Source: Tessaracoccus sp.
Lineage (GTDB): Bacteria; Actinomycetota; Actinomycetes; Propionibacteriales; Propionibacteriaceae
DNA: 64,000 nucleotides
Assembly (NCBI RefSeq): GCF_016714275.1
Contig: NZ_JADJNP010000001.1
Span: 124,001-188,000 of the forward strand
Direction of reading: 5' to 3'
Position 1 is the first letter of the stretch; every line of letters starts with the position of its first letter. This document shows positions 1-9,342 of this stretch, in pieces. Both the position numbers and the translations under genes were made by a program. Below the pieces are notes generated by a model that was not told the DNA's origin, did no database searches, and was given only the letters and a program-made list of their open reading frames with translations.

Positions 1-269
1 GGCGAGCCCTTGCCGGAACCCATGCGGGTCTCGGCGGGCTTCTTGGTCAGGGGGCGGTCCGGGTAGATGTTGATCCAGACCTTGCCGCCACGCTTGATGT
101 GGCGGGTCATGGCGATACGAGCGGCCTCGATCTGACGGTTCGTCATGTACGAGGACTCGAGCGCCTGGATTCCGTACTCACCGAAGGCCAGCTTGGTGCC
201 GCCCTTGGCCGCACCACGCCGCGTGGGGTGGTGCTGCTTACGGAACTTGACTCGACGAGGAATCAGCAT
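1..269 (-). CDS. rplP: 50S ribosomal protein L16, 3' end beyond the window (partial)
   Basis: Large-subunit ribosomal protein near the peptidyl-transferase centre and tRNA sites. Reading the minus strand from the ATG at 269 gives [15 protein letters not shown], the canonical L16 N-terminus, followed by [14 protein letters not shown] and the [11 protein letters not shown] motif. Only about 89 residues of the usual ~139 lie in the window. The start is 2 nt after the rpsC stop, so it is translated within the S10 operon. Identification is certain; the C-terminus is not visible. Confidence 0.95.
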   Translation of the reverse strand, partial: MLIPRRVKFRKQHHPTRRGAAKGGTKLAFGEYGIQALESSYMTNRQIEAARIAMTRHIKRGGKVWINIYPDRPLTKKPAETRMGSGKGS

Positions 270-271
270 GC

Positions 272-1084
272 TCAGGCTCCTGCGTTCTCAGTTGCGGGCG
301 CAGCCGCGGCGTCGGCCTGGGCTGCGTCGGCGCGACGGCGACCACCGCGCTCGGGACGATCCCCGCGGCCCTCGCCGCGGGCGGGACGACGGCCCGGACG
401 CTGACGGCCAGACGGCGCGTTGTTGCGGGCTGCCTTCTGGGCGGCGCGCTCGGCGCGCGTGCCGGCGACGTCACCCTTGTAGATCCAGACCTTCACGCCG
501 ATGCGGCCGAACGTCGTGCGGGCCTCGTAGAAGCCGTAGTCGATATCGGCGCGGAGGGTATGCAGCGGCACCTGGCCGTCGCGGTAGCCCTCGGAGCGGG
601 ACATCTCGGCGCCGCCGAGACGGCCGGAGCACTTGATGCGGATGCCCTTGGCGCCCGCACGCATGGCGGTCTGCTGGGCCTTGCGCATGGCGCGACGGAA
701 GGCGACGCGGGCGCCGAGCTGCTCGGCGATGCCCTGCGCGACCAGCTGAGCGTCGATCTCAGGGTTCTTGACCTCGAGGATGTTCAGCTGAACCTGCTTG
801 CCGGTGAGCTTCTCGAGCTCGGCGCGGACGCGCTCCGCCTCGGCGCCGTTGCGGCCGATGACGATGCCCGGGCGGGCGGCGTGCAGGAAGATGGTCACGC
901 GCTCCGAGCGGCGCTCGATCTCGATGGACGAGATGCCGGCGCGCTCCAGCGTCTTGGTCAGGTACTCACGGATCTTGACGTCCTCGCCGACCAGCTGCGC
1001 GTACTGCTTGTCGCTGTACCAGCGCGTCTTGTGATCGGTGGTGATGCCGAGGCGGAAGCCATTCGGGTTGATCTTCTGGCCCAT
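272..1084 (-). CDS. rpsC: 30S ribosomal protein S3
   Basis: Small-subunit protein at the mRNA entry channel. It starts [14 protein letters not shown], the family signature. A KH-type RNA-binding region with [16 protein letters not shown] lies at about residues 70-90, and a C-terminal S3 domain follows to about residue 210. The last ~55 residues are an Arg/Gly/Ala-rich tail typical of actinobacterial S3, which explains the 270-residue length against ~233 in E. coli. It lies 4 nt downstream of rplV and 2 nt upstream of rplP in the S10 operon. Confidence 0.97.
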   Translation of the reverse strand: MGQKINPNGFRLGITTDHKTRWYSDKQYAQLVGEDVKIREYLTKTLERAGISSIEIERRSERVTIFLHAARPGIVIGRNGAEAERVRAELEKLTGKQVQLNILEVKNPEIDAQLVAQGIAEQLGARVAFRRAMRKAQQTAMRAGAKGIRIKCSGRLGGAEMSRSEGYRDGQVPLHTLRADIDYGFYEARTTFGRIGVKVWIYKGDVAGTRAERAAQKAARNNAPSGRQRPGRRPARGEGRGDRPERGGRRRADAAQADAAAAPATENAGA

Positions 1085-1088
1085 GGAA

Positions 1089-1490
1089 TCAGGCTCCCTT
1101 CGTCTCGCGGGGTTCGACGACCACAGTGATGTGCGAGCCGCGCTTCAGGATGCGGCTGGCCGAGCCCTTCGCACGGGGACGGATGCGGCGGAGGGTGACA
1201 CCCTCGTCCACGAACGCCTTGGAGATGTACAGGTCGTCGGACCGCAGCGCCTCAGCCGACTCCGCGTTGGCGGCAGCCGAAGCCACGACCTTGTAGACCG
1301 GGTCGGAAGCGGCCTGCGGGGCGAACTTGAGGGCGACAAGGGCGTCCTTGACGTCCATGCCGCGGACCAGATCGACGACGCGACGAACCTTGGAGGGGCT
1401 CATCCGGACGTGGCGCGCGATGGCGTACGAGCCAGGACGATCCCCGAGCAGGGTCTCGCGACGACGGCTGTTGCCGTTCTCGTTGCTCAT
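1089..1490 (-). CDS. rplV: 50S ribosomal protein L22
   Basis: Binds 23S rRNA and lines the nascent-peptide exit tunnel with a long beta-hairpin. The 133-residue product has [20 protein letters not shown] at about residues 22-41 and the C-terminal hairpin [17 protein letters not shown], both typical of L22. The N-terminal ~18 residues ([13 protein letters not shown]) form an extension before the conserved core. It sits between rpsS (27-nt gap) and rpsC (4-nt gap). Confidence 0.97.
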   Translation of the reverse strand: MSNENGNSRRRETLLGDRPGSYAIARHVRMSPSKVRRVVDLVRGMDVKDALVALKFAPQAASDPVYKVVASAAANAESAEALRSDDLYISKAFVDEGVTLRRIRPRAKGSASRILKRGSHITVVVEPRETKGA

Positions 1491-1517
1491 AGTTGAATCA
1501 GTTCCTTATCTCGCGCC

Positions 1518-1799
1518 TCAGCGGCGGCGGGCCTTCTTGTCGTCCTTCACGTGACCCTTGAAGGTGCGCGTGGGGGCGAACTCGCCCAACTTGTGACCGA
1601 TCATCGCCTCGGTGACGAACACCGGGACGTGCTTGCGGCCGTCGTGCACCGCGATGGTGTGCCCGAGCATGTCGGGGACGATCATCGAGCGGCGCGACCA
1701 GGTCTTGATGACGTTCTTGGTGCCCTTTTCGTTCTGAACATCCACCTTCTTCTGCAGGTGGTCGTCGACGAAGGGGCCCTTCTTAAGGCTGCGTGGCAT
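1518..1799 (-). CDS. rpsS: 30S ribosomal protein S19
   Basis: Head protein of the small subunit, paired with S13. The 93-residue product begins [15 protein letters not shown] and contains [20 protein letters not shown] and the [12 protein letters not shown] tail, all diagnostic. Length is standard. It is 18 nt downstream of rplB on the same transcript. Confidence 0.97.
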   Translation of the reverse strand: MPRSLKKGPFVDDHLQKKVDVQNEKGTKNVIKTWSRRSMIVPDMLGHTIAVHDGRKHVPVFVTEAMIGHKLGEFAPTRTFKGHVKDDKKARRR

Positions 1800-1817
1800 A
1801 GTTCCTCAGGCTCCCTA

Positions 1818-2654
1818 TCAGCGCTTCTTACCGGTCTTGCGACGGCGGACGATCAGGCGGTTGCTCGCCTTGTTCTTGTCGCGGGTGCGGCCCTCGGGCT
1901 TGCCCCACGGCGACACGGGGTGACGGCCACCCGACGTGCGGCCCTCGCCACCACCGTGCGGGTGGTCGACGGGGTTCATCACGACGCCACGAACGGTCGG
2001 GCGGATGCCCTTCCAGCGGTTGCGGCCGGCCTTGCCCCAGTTGATGTTCGACTGCTCGGCGTTGCCGACGGTGCCGATCGTCGCGCGGCAGCGGACGTCG
2101 ACCATGCGCATTTCGCCCGAAGGCATGCGCAGCGTGGCGTACTTGCCCTCGCGGGCGACCAGCTGGATCGCCGCGCCGGCCGAACGGCCGAGCTTGGCGC
2201 CACCGCCGGGCCGCAGCTCCACCGCGTGCACCGTGGTGCCGACGGGGATCTGACGCAGCTCGAGGTTGTTACCCGGCTTGATGTCCGAACCCTCGCCCGC
2301 CGAGATGACGGTGCCCTGGGTCAGGCCGTTCGGGGCGATGATGTAGCGCTTCTCACCATCGAGGTAGTGAAGCAGCGCGATGCGGGCGGTGCGGTTGGGG
2401 TCATACTCGATGTGAGCGACCTTTGCCGGAACGCCGTCCTTGTCGTAGCGCTTGAAATCGATGATGCGGTAGGCCTGCTTGTGGCCGCCGCCGATGTGGC
2501 GCGTGGTGATACGGCCGGTGTTGTTACGGCCACCGGTCTTCGTCTTCGGGGCGAGCAGCGACTTCTCCGGCGTGGAGCGCGTCAGCTCGACGAAATCGGA
2601 CACGCTGGAGCCGCGACGGCCCGGCGTAGTCGGCTTGTACTTGCGGATACCCAT
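1818..2654 (-). CDS. rplB: 50S ribosomal protein L2
   Basis: Needed for subunit association and peptidyl-transferase activity. The 278-residue product starts [14 protein letters not shown]. It carries the N-terminal OB-like domain and the C-terminal SH3-like domain with [14 protein letters not shown], containing the conserved His implicated in catalysis. It ends in the basic tail [12 protein letters not shown]. Length matches the family. It is 34 nt downstream of rplW. Confidence 0.98.
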   Translation of the reverse strand: MGIRKYKPTTPGRRGSSVSDFVELTRSTPEKSLLAPKTKTGGRNNTGRITTRHIGGGHKQAYRIIDFKRYDKDGVPAKVAHIEYDPNRTARIALLHYLDGEKRYIIAPNGLTQGTVISAGEGSDIKPGNNLELRQIPVGTTVHAVELRPGGGAKLGRSAGAAIQLVAREGKYATLRMPSGEMRMVDVRCRATIGTVGNAEQSNINWGKAGRNRWKGIRPTVRGVVMNPVDHPHGGGEGRTSGGRHPVSPWGKPEGRTRDKNKASNRLIVRRRKTGKKR

Positions 2655-2688
2655 GTAAGTAGTTCCCTTGTCTTTAGCAGCAGCCGGG

Positions 2689-3000
2689 TCAGGCGCCCGC
2701 GCCGCCGAAGATATCGATGCTCTGGCCCTCAGCGAGGGTGATGATCGCGCGCTTGGTGTCGGCCTTCTTGCCGTACCCGTAGCGGGTCCGACGGCGCTTG
2801 CCCTGGCGGTTGATCGTGTTCACGGCGGTGACCTTGACGTCGAAGATGGCCTCGATGGCGATCTTGATCTCCGTCTTGTTCGCGTCCGGCGCCACCACGA
2901 AGGTGTACTTGCCGTCGTCGAGCAGGTTGTAGCTCTTCTCGCTCACCACGGGACGCAGAATGATGTCGCGGTGATCACGGATCTTCAGCGCTTGCGTCAC
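2689..3000 (-). CDS. rplW: 50S ribosomal protein L23
   Basis: Located at the tunnel exit, where it forms the docking site for trigger factor and SRP. The product is 103 residues with [20 protein letters not shown] near the N-terminus and [16 protein letters not shown], the conserved RNA-binding loop. It starts at GTG, overlapping the rplD stop by 4 nt (GTGA), so it is probably translationally coupled to L4. Confidence 0.96.
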   Translation of the reverse strand: MTQALKIRDHRDIILRPVVSEKSYNLLDDGKYTFVVAPDANKTEIKIAIEAIFDVKVTAVNTINRQGKRRRTRYGYGKKADTKRAIITLAEGQSIDIFGGAGA

Positions 3001-3701
3001 TGGTCCTTCTCCTCGGTGTTAGCGGCCTCGGCGGCCTCCGACTCGGTAGCGACAGCCGCGGCCGACGCGCCGGGACCGGCCACGAAGGCGGCCAGCGCGG
3101 CGGACGTGAACACGACCTTGTCGTTGACGAGAACGTCGTAGGTGTTCAGCTGATCGACGGCGAGCGCGTGCACGTCGGCGGCGTTGCGAACGCTCAGCCA
3201 GGCGACGTCCTCGAAGCGGTCGAGAACCACGAGCACCTTGCTGACGTCGCCGACGACCTGCGTCAGCGCGGCCAGCGCGCCCTTGGTCGAGGGCTTCTCA
3301 CCGGAGACGAGCTCGGAGATCACGTAGACCTGGCCGTCGCGGGCCCTGTCGGAAAGGGCGCCACGGAGAGCCGCGGCCACCATCTTCTTGGGGGTGCGCT
3401 GCGAGTAGTCGCGCGGGGTTGGGCCGTGGACGACGCCACCGCCGGTCCAGATCGGCGAGCGACGCGAGCCGTGACGGGCGCGGCCGGTGCCCTTCTGGCG
3501 CCACGGCTTGATGCCACCGCCCCGGACCTCGCCGCGGGTCTTGGTGTCGTGGGTGCCCTGGCGAGCTGCCGCGAGCTGGGCCACGACCACCTGGTGGATC
3601 AGCGGGATGTTGGTCTGCGCGTCGAACAGCGCCGCGGGGAGGTCGGTGGTGCCGGCCTTCTTGCCCTTGGCGTCGATCACGTCAACAGTGAGGTTGCTCA
3701 T
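2997..3701 (-). CDS. rplD: 50S ribosomal protein L4
   Basis: L4 contacts the exit tunnel and in several bacteria represses its own operon. The 234-residue product contains the central loop [20 protein letters not shown] and [20 protein letters not shown], which are diagnostic. A low-complexity Ala/Glu-rich tail of ~25 residues extends past the conserved domain. The ATG overlaps the rplC stop (ATGA) and the stop overlaps the rplW start (GTGA). Confidence 0.97.
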   Translation of the reverse strand: MSNLTVDVIDAKGKKAGTTDLPAALFDAQTNIPLIHQVVVAQLAAARQGTHDTKTRGEVRGGGIKPWRQKGTGRARHGSRRSPIWTGGGVVHGPTPRDYSQRTPKKMVAAALRGALSDRARDGQVYVISELVSGEKPSTKGALAALTQVVGDVSKVLVVLDRFEDVAWLSVRNAADVHALAVDQLNTYDVLVNDKVVFTSAALAAFVAGPGASAAAVATESEAAEAANTEEKDQ

Positions 3702-4354
3702 GCTGCGTCACCCTTCTTAGCTGCGCTGCGGACGACAACGAGGGAACCGTTGTTGCCGGGGATGGCGCCGCGCACAAGCAGCAGGCCACGCTCGGCGTCG
3801 ACCGCGTGAATCTTCAGGTTCTGGACGGTCACCTTGTTGTTGCCCATGCGGCCGGCCATGCGGAGGCCCTTGAACACGCGACCGGGGGTCGCGCAGCCAC
3901 CGATGGAGCCGGGCGAGCGGTGCTTGCGGTGCACACCATGCGATGCGCGCAGGCCGTGGAAGCCGTGGCGCTTCATGACGCCCGCGGTGCCCTTGCCCTT
4001 GGAGGTGCCGGTCACGTCGACGATCTCGCCGCCGGCGAAGACCTCGGCGGTCAGCTCCTGGCCGAGCTTAAACTCGGAGGCGTTGGCGGTGCGCAGCTCC
4101 ACGAGGTGGGCGCGCGGCGTCACGTCGGCCTTGGCGAAGTGCCCGGCCTCGGGCTTGGTGACCTTCTTGGCCTTGACGGCACCGAAGCCAAGCTGCACGG
4201 CGTTGTAGCCGTCCTGCTCGGGGGTGCGGACCTGCGTCACGACGCAGGGACCGGCCTGGATCACGGTTACGGGGACGACCTTGTTGTTCTCGTCCCACAG
4301 CTGGGTCATGCCGAGCTTGGTGCCCAGGATGCCCTTCACGATTCGTTCACTCAT
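3698..4354 (-). CDS. rplC: 50S ribosomal protein L3
   Basis: L3 helps nucleate 50S assembly near the peptidyl-transferase centre. The product reads [20 protein letters not shown], then [20 protein letters not shown] and [21 protein letters not shown], all signatures of L3. I place the start at the ATG at 4354 rather than one five codons upstream. GAGG lies about 9 nt before this ATG, and MS(E/D)R-VKGILG is the usual actinobacterial N-terminus. This gives 218 residues. It is 11 nt downstream of the rpsJ stop. Confidence 0.96.
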   Translation of the reverse strand: MSERIVKGILGTKLGMTQLWDENNKVVPVTVIQAGPCVVTQVRTPEQDGYNAVQLGFGAVKAKKVTKPEAGHFAKADVTPRAHLVELRTANASEFKLGQELTAEVFAGGEIVDVTGTSKGKGTAGVMKRHGFHGLRASHGVHRKHRSPGSIGGCATPGRVFKGLRMAGRMGNNKVTVQNLKIHAVDAERGLLLVRGAIPGNNGSLVVVRSAAKKGDAA

Positions 4355-4365
4355 TTCAGCAGACC

Positions 4366-4677
4366 TCACGGAAGCTTGATCTCGATGTCGACACCGGCCG
4401 GCAGGTCGAGGCGCATCAGCGAATCGACGGTCTTCGGCGTCGGATCGAGGATGTCGATCAGACGCTTGTGCGTGCGCATCTCGAAGTGCTCGCGGCTGTC
4501 CTTGTACTTGTGGGGCGAACGGATCACGCAGAACACGTTCTTCTCCGTCGGCAGCGGCACAGGACCGGCCACCTTCGCACCCGTGCGCGTCACGGTGTCG
4601 ACGATCTTGCGCGCCGAGCTGTCGATGACCTCATGGTCATACGCCCGCAGCCTGATGCGGATCTTTTGTCCAGCCAC
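4366..4677 (-). CDS. rpsJ: 30S ribosomal protein S10
   Basis: First gene of the S10 operon; also known as the transcription antitermination factor NusE. The product is [19 protein letters not shown] through [13 protein letters not shown], 103 residues including the start, the standard length. The start is the GTG at 4677, supported by AAGGA about 6 nt upstream and by family length; the open frame continues upstream but that part is unrelated. The region upstream (4678-5096) should carry the operon promoter. Confidence 0.97.
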   Translation of the reverse strand: MAGQKIRIRLRAYDHEVIDSSARKIVDTVTRTGAKVAGPVPLPTEKNVFCVIRSPHKYKDSREHFEMRTHKRLIDILDPTPKTVDSLMRLDLPAGVDIEIKLP

Positions 4678-5096
4678 AGTCGTTCCTTCTTCTCGTCCCT
4701 TTGGAAATTTCAAGTTCCTGTGGGGTAAAACCCCTTGTCGCTCCGGCCCCCGCACTCGGGAGTGTCGCGGTCTCGGCCGCTCTCCAACCGAGCCTTCGAG
4801 GAGCTGTCCCCGGAGGCCGAATGCGTGGATTTGGCCAGAGTCGCGAGCGATTCCGAGCGCCGAAGCGCCCAAACCCCTCACGGAGCAACCCTCCTATCTT
4901 GGCATGGTCGTTCAGCGACGCCAAATCGGGGGTGCCCCAACCGTCGAGACGTAGTCGCGACACGCCCGAGCGCGGGGGCAGGGACTCCGGACCGCCCGAG
5001 GATCCGGGCCGCGTGCCCTGGTGCCCGGGACGAGCGCCCGCCAAACATGTACTCAGCACCCACCGAAGGACGGTGGGCCCTACGAAGGAGACTTAC
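4678..5096. other. Divergent intergenic region between the S10 operon and a membrane-protein gene
   Basis: These 419 bases contain no convincing gene: the open frames that cross it lack family similarity and are extensions of neighbours. It should hold the leader and promoter of the S10 operon on the minus strand, and the promoter of the gene at 5097, which has an AAGGAG ribosome-binding site at about 5085-5090. I saw no tRNA and no strong hairpin. Confidence 0.6.
4896..4924 (-). promoter_or_regulatory. Candidate promoter of the S10 operon
   Basis: On the minus strand, TTGGCG (4924-4919) and CAAGAT (4901-4896) are separated by 17 bases, a plausible sigma-A -35/-10 pair. It would give a leader of about 210 nt before rpsJ. 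The match is only moderate, so this is a candidate. Confidence 0.3.
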
Positions 5097-5780
5097 ATGT
5101 CGATCTCTCTCACAGACCCGACGACCACAGACGCGGCCGACGTCGTTCGACGTGGGCCGCGCGGCTGGGCCTGGGTCGGCGTCGCGGCCGGCGCCCTGGG
5201 CATCGCGACCATCCAGGCATCGATGGCCGCCTCCGTGAACTGGGAGGCCACCGCCGGCGACGCCGAGAAGATGCTGGCCGACGCCACGACCAAGCAGGGC
5301 GCCTACCTCGTCTTCCACGCCCTCGCGGTGCTGACGATGCTCGCCGTGGTCGTCTTCGCCGCCGGCCTCAAGCGCAGGCTCGACCAGCGGGCGCCTGCAG
5401 GGTCACTGCACGGACAGGTGGCGCTCGGCGGCCTCCTGCTCACCGCCTCGGCGCTCCTGCTCGGCAGCGGCCTCGACACCCAGTTCGCGCTCGGCCTCTC
5501 CGACCCGTCCCTGTACGTTCCCGAGTCCGCCGCGTTCTACACCGACTGGGTCGCCACCGTCCCCTGGCTCTGGGTCGGAGCAGGGCTGTCCGCACTCTCC
5601 GTCGCTGCCGCCGCCCTGCGACACGGGGCGGTCCCCCGCTGGATCGGCGTGGTCTCGCTCGCGCTGGGTGTCCTGACCGTTGTCAGCGGCGCCTCCCCGC
5701 TCCAGTACCTCGCAGGGTTCGTGGCTCCGGTGTGGCTGCTGATCGCTTCCCTCGGGTTCGCGCTCGGCGACCGACGCTGA
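5097..5780 (+). CDS. Multi-pass membrane protein of unknown function
   Basis: The 227-residue product is mostly hydrophobic, with about five to six predicted membrane segments (for example WAWVGVAAGALGIATIQA near the N-terminus and VALGGLLLTASALLLGSG in the middle). I do not recognise a family. The ATG at 5097 has AAGGAG about 7 nt upstream, which fixes the start. It lies 26 nt before a sensor kinase/response regulator pair on the same strand. A role connected to that two-component system is possible but rests only on position. Confidence 0.75.
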   Translation: MSISLTDPTTTDAADVVRRGPRGWAWVGVAAGALGIATIQASMAASVNWEATAGDAEKMLADATTKQGAYLVFHALAVLTMLAVVVFAAGLKRRLDQRAPAGSLHGQVALGGLLLTASALLLGSGLDTQFALGLSDPSLYVPESAAFYTDWVATVPWLWVGAGLSALSVAAAALRHGAVPRWIGVVSLALGVLTVVSGASPLQYLAGFVAPVWLLIASLGFALGDRR

Positions 5781-5806
5781 GCCTCCAGCGAAGCTAGGGT
5801 CCTGCC

Positions 5807-7798
5807 ATGACGATGACCGATCGCCACCCCGGCCGCCCGCGCGTCGCGGTCGCGGTGGCGGTCGGCGCGTTCGTTCCCGCCGTCGCCGGCGCGGTGCTGC
5901 AGGCCGCGAGCAGGCTCCCGGTCACGCCCGACGTGCTTTTCCTCGTCGTGGACGTGATGGTCGGGATCGTCTACGGCGGCGTGGCCGCCGTCATCCTTTC
6001 GCGGCGCAGCCACCCCGTCGCCTGGCTGGTCTCGCTGGCCGCGGTGGGCGCAGGGCTCGCGGCGCTGGGCGGCGGCTGGATGTCGTTCGCGATGACGCAT
6101 CCGAGCGTCCCCGCCCTCCAGGTGGGCAGCAGCCTCTTCGGCACCGCATGGGTGCCAGGGACGCTCGCCCTCTTCCTCGTCGTTCCGTGGCTCGTGCGCG
6201 ACCACCCGTTGCCTGTCGGCGCCCGAATTGGGGCGGGCGTCGGCGTGCTGACGGCGGCCGTGTTCACGGGGCAGCGGCTCCTCTTCCCGATGACCGACAC
6301 CTCCGCGGTGATCGTCGCGGTCGTCGTCGTGGGACTCGTGACGGCCGCGGCGGTCGCCTGGCGGCACCGCACCGGCCCGCCCGGGGAGCGAGCGGGCCTC
6401 GGCCTCCTCGCCCTCGGCACCGCCGTCATGGCGCTCTCGTTCCTGCCGCTGGTGCTCGTGCCTTACACCGCCGAAGGCATCATCCTCCTCGCGCCCATCT
6501 CTCACCTTGCCTGCCAGGCGGTGTTCCCGGGCGCGCTGCTGGTCACGATGCTGCGCAACCGCCTCTGGGGCATCGACCTCGCGGTGAGCCGCGCGGTGAT
6601 CGCCGGTCTGTTGACGCTCGGCATGGTGATCGTCTACGCCACGCTGGTGTGGGCCGCCACCGCGCTGGTCGGGAGCTCCGCGGTCGCCCAGGTGGTGGCC
6701 GCGGTCGGCGTCGTGCTCGCGGTGCAACCGCTGCGACGATGGATCGAGGCACGGGTGCGCCGCCTCGTCTGGGGCGACGCCGCCTCCCCGGGGTTGGCGG
6801 CGCTGAGCATCGGCGCCTCGCTCTCCGCGGCCCACGAGGGCGGCGAACTGCTCGACCGCCTCGCCGCCTCCGTCGGCGAATCCCTCCGTCTCGAGTCGGT
6901 GCGACTCACCCTTTCCGGGGCCGACGATGCGGCCGGCGGATGGGGCGTGCCGACGAGCGCGCCGGTCGAGCTGCCGGTCACCCGGCCGGCCGAGACCGGT
7001 CCGGATCAGGTGGGCTGGCTGGCGGTCACACCCCGGCCGGGCGAACTGCTCGACCGCCGCACGTTGGACGCCCTCGACCGCCTTCAGCCGGTGATCGCGG
7101 CCGGCGTCGGGCTGGTGCGAGCGACGGCCGACGTCGTGCGTGCCCGCGACGCCGCCACCCGCGCCCGGCTCGCCGAGCGCAAGCTCATCCGACGCGAGCT
7201 GCACGACGGCGTCGGCCCCTGGATGTCGGGGCTTCAGCTCGGGCTGCAAGGCGCGCGGAACGTACTGCGTTCCGATCCCGCCGCCGCGGACGAGGTGCTC
7301 GCCGCGCTGCAGGCGGAGGTCGCCCAGCGCTTCCAGGACGTGCGGCTGATGTCGCGCAGCCTGCTCCCGCCGGTTCTCGAGGAGCGAGGCCTCGGCGTCG
7401 CCCTCGACGAACTCGTGGCGCGCCATGCGGCGACGGGGTTCGCGGTCACCGTCGGCGGCCTTTCCGCCGGCGATCGCGATGCGGTGCGCCTGCTCGACGA
7501 GCGCGTGGCGGCCGCGGCCTACGCCGTCGTCTCGGAGTCGACGCTGAACGCGGCCCGCCACTCGGGCGCCCAAGGGTGCGCCGTGGAGCTGACCATCGAC
7601 GGCGCGAACCTGCTCATCGTGTGCCGTGACGACGGCAACGGACGCCCGCTCACCGCGACGGATGGCGTCGGCACCCGCTCGATGCGCGAGCGCACGGCGG
7701 AGTTGGGCGGCACGCTCGACATCGGCGCCGGACCGGACGGCGTCGGCACCGTCGTGCGCGCCGCGCTGCCGCTGCACCCGACAGGAGAGACCCCGTGA
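5807..7798 (+). CDS. Membrane sensor histidine kinase, NarL/DesK (HisKA_3) type
   Basis: Senses an unknown signal and phosphorylates the partner response regulator. The N-terminal ~330 residues contain about nine to ten hydrophobic segments and no recognisable extracellular domain. A dimerisation/phosphoacceptor box [15 protein letters not shown] follows, with the likely phospho-His at about residue 466. The C-terminal HATPase_c domain has ESTLNAARHSGA (N box) and VCRDDGNGRP (G1 box). There is no Shine-Dalgarno; a TAGGGT box at 5795-5800 lies 6 nt before the ATG, suggesting a leaderless transcript. The stop overlaps the next start by 4 nt (GTGA), so kinase and regulator are translationally coupled. 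Confidence 0.92.
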   Translation: MTMTDRHPGRPRVAVAVAVGAFVPAVAGAVLQAASRLPVTPDVLFLVVDVMVGIVYGGVAAVILSRRSHPVAWLVSLAAVGAGLAALGGGWMSFAMTHPSVPALQVGSSLFGTAWVPGTLALFLVVPWLVRDHPLPVGARIGAGVGVLTAAVFTGQRLLFPMTDTSAVIVAVVVVGLVTAAAVAWRHRTGPPGERAGLGLLALGTAVMALSFLPLVLVPYTAEGIILLAPISHLACQAVFPGALLVTMLRNRLWGIDLAVSRAVIAGLLTLGMVIVYATLVWAATALVGSSAVAQVVAAVGVVLAVQPLRRWIEARVRRLVWGDAASPGLAALSIGASLSAAHEGGELLDRLAASVGESLRLESVRLTLSGADDAAGGWGVPTSAPVELPVTRPAETGPDQVGWLAVTPRPGELLDRRTLDALDRLQPVIAAGVGLVRATADVVRARDAATRARLAERKLIRRELHDGVGPWMSGLQLGLQGARNVLRSDPAAADEVLAALQAEVAQRFQDVRLMSRSLLPPVLEERGLGVALDELVARHAATGFAVTVGGLSAGDRDAVRLLDERVAAAAYAVVSESTLNAARHSGAQGCAVELTIDGANLLIVCRDDGNGRPLTATDGVGTRSMRERTAELGGTLDIGAGPDGVGTVVRAALPLHPTGETP

Positions 7799-8472
7799 CC
7801 GAAGCACCCATCCGCGTGACCCTCGTCGACGACCATCCGGTGTTCCGGATCGGCATGGCGGCACTGCTGAACTCCCTGCCCGGGATCACCGTCGCAGGCC
7901 AGGCCGACGGCGCGTCCGCCGCACTCGCGCTGTTCGCGGGGCCGCACGAGACCGACGTCGTGCTGATGGACCTCGACCTCGGGGACGGCTCCGGCGCCGA
8001 GGTTACCCGCGAGCTGCTGCGCTCACGGCCGGGCCTCAAGGTGTTGGCCGTGACGATGCACGAGGACGACGACGCCGTCGTCGCCTCGGTGCGCGCAGGC
8101 GCCCGCGGGTTTATCGTGAAGTCGTCGCCGCCCGACGCCGTGGAGCGCGCGATCCGCGCCGTCGCGGCCGGCGAGATGATCCTGTCGCCCGCCGTCGCCG
8201 AGCGCGCGATGGCCTACCTGCTGGGCGGACAGCAGACCGCGCGACTCCTGTTCCCGGAACTGACCGGCCGCGAGCGCGAGATCCTCGACCTCGTCGCGCA
8301 CGGCCTCGACAACACCTCGATCGCCTATCGGCTCTCCGTCGCCCCCAAGACGGTCCGGAACACGCTGGCCACCATCTTGGCGAAGCTCTCGCTGCGCGAC
8401 CGGTCCGCGGCCATCGTCGTCGCGAGGTCGAAGGGCCTCGGCGGCGCTCCCCGCCCGGACGAGACTCAGTAG
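7795..8472 (+). CDS. Response regulator, NarL/FixJ family
   Basis: Transcription factor controlled by phosphorylation. The receiver domain (about residues 6-120) has the acidic pair VDDHP, the phosphoacceptor Asp59 in VVLMDLDL, and a conserved Lys in FIVKSSPP. The LuxR-type helix-turn-helix (about residues 150-210) reads LTGREREILDLVAHGL then IAYRLSVAPKTVRNTL. It starts at GTG inside the kinase stop. Its 3' end overlaps the convergent pflA gene by 7 nt. Targets are unknown; the neighbouring pfl genes are candidates. Confidence 0.93.
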   Translation: MTEAPIRVTLVDDHPVFRIGMAALLNSLPGITVAGQADGASAALALFAGPHETDVVLMDLDLGDGSGAEVTRELLRSRPGLKVLAVTMHEDDDAVVASVRAGARGFIVKSSPPDAVERAIRAVAAGEMILSPAVAERAMAYLLGGQQTARLLFPELTGREREILDLVAHGLDNTSIAYRLSVAPKTVRNTLATILAKLSLRDRSAAIVVARSKGLGGAPRPDETQ

Positions 8473-9341
8473 ACGGTAAGCGCCCGCGAGCGGAAGATGT
8501 CGCGGGTGGCCTCAGTCAGCTCGATCGACGGTGCCTGCGTGTCCTCGAGCTGGTACTTCATGCCGATCTCGTGCCACTTGTCGCGGCCCATCTGATGGAA
8601 CGGCAGCACCTCGACCCGAGAAACGTTCAGGAGCGACGCCGCGTAGTCGGCCACGCGCGCGACGCCGGCTGGGTCGTCGGTCAGGCCGGGCACCAGCACG
8701 TAGCGGACCCAGATCTCGATCCCGAGCGCGTCCAGTCTGCGGCCGAAGTCCAGCGTGGGCTGCAACTCCCTCCCCGTGACCCGCTTGTAAGTCTCCTCGT
8801 CGCCCGCCTTCACGTCGAGCAGGACGAGGTCGACGTCGGCGAGCAGCTCGTTGGTGGCGTTGCGGCCCAGGTAGCCGGAGGTGTCCAGCGTCGTGTGCAC
8901 GCCGAACTCCTTGGCGCCCTTGAGGATGCGCGCCGCGAAGGCGGGCTGCTGCAGCACCTCGCCGCCCGACAGCGTGATGCCGCCCCTCGTTGCCTTAAAC
9001 ACGCCGCGGTACCGGTAGATGCGCGCCAGCAGATCCGACGCGCGGACGGGCACGCCGCGGCGCGCCATCATCGTGTCCGGGTTGTGGCAGTACAGGCACC
9101 GCAGCGGGCAGCCCGCGAGGAACGTCGTCATCCGCGTCCCCGGACCGTCGACGGCGGTCACCAGCTCCCACGAATGCAGTAACCCGATCTCGCCCGTGCG
9201 GGTCCCCGCCAGCAATGCCCCCCGGTCGGTCTCGTCGACGACCGGGATCCCGCCGAGCCGACGGGCCGAATAGGCCGCCGCGTCCTCCGTGCGCACGTAG
9301 GGCGATGAAGGCGCGGTGGCCGGCTCAAGGAGCGGCAACAC
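8466..9341 (-). CDS. pflA: Pyruvate formate-lyase activating enzyme (radical SAM)
   Basis: Uses S-adenosylmethionine and a [4Fe-4S] cluster to place the glycyl radical on PflB. The cluster motif is CPLRCLYC (Cys78, Cys82, Cys85 from the start used here), preceded by SWELVTAVDGPGTR and followed by TLSGGEVLQQPAF. The GTG start is 1 nt after the pflB stop, so the pair forms an operon. About 45 residues precede the usual family N-terminus (GEIGLLHSWE), so either the protein has an N-terminal extension or a later start is used. Total length is 291 against ~245 in E. coli. Confidence 0.93.
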   Translation of the reverse strand: MLPLLEPATAPSSPYVRTEDAAAYSARRLGGIPVVDETDRGALLAGTRTGEIGLLHSWELVTAVDGPGTRMTTFLAGCPLRCLYCHNPDTMMARRGVPVRASDLLARIYRYRGVFKATRGGITLSGGEVLQQPAFAARILKGAKEFGVHTTLDTSGYLGRNATNELLADVDLVLLDVKAGDEETYKRVTGRELQPTLDFGRRLDALGIEIWVRYVLVPGLTDDPAGVARVADYAASLLNVSRVEVLPFHQMGRDKWHEIGMKYQLEDTQAPSIELTEATRDIFRSRALTVY

Positions 9342-9342
9342 G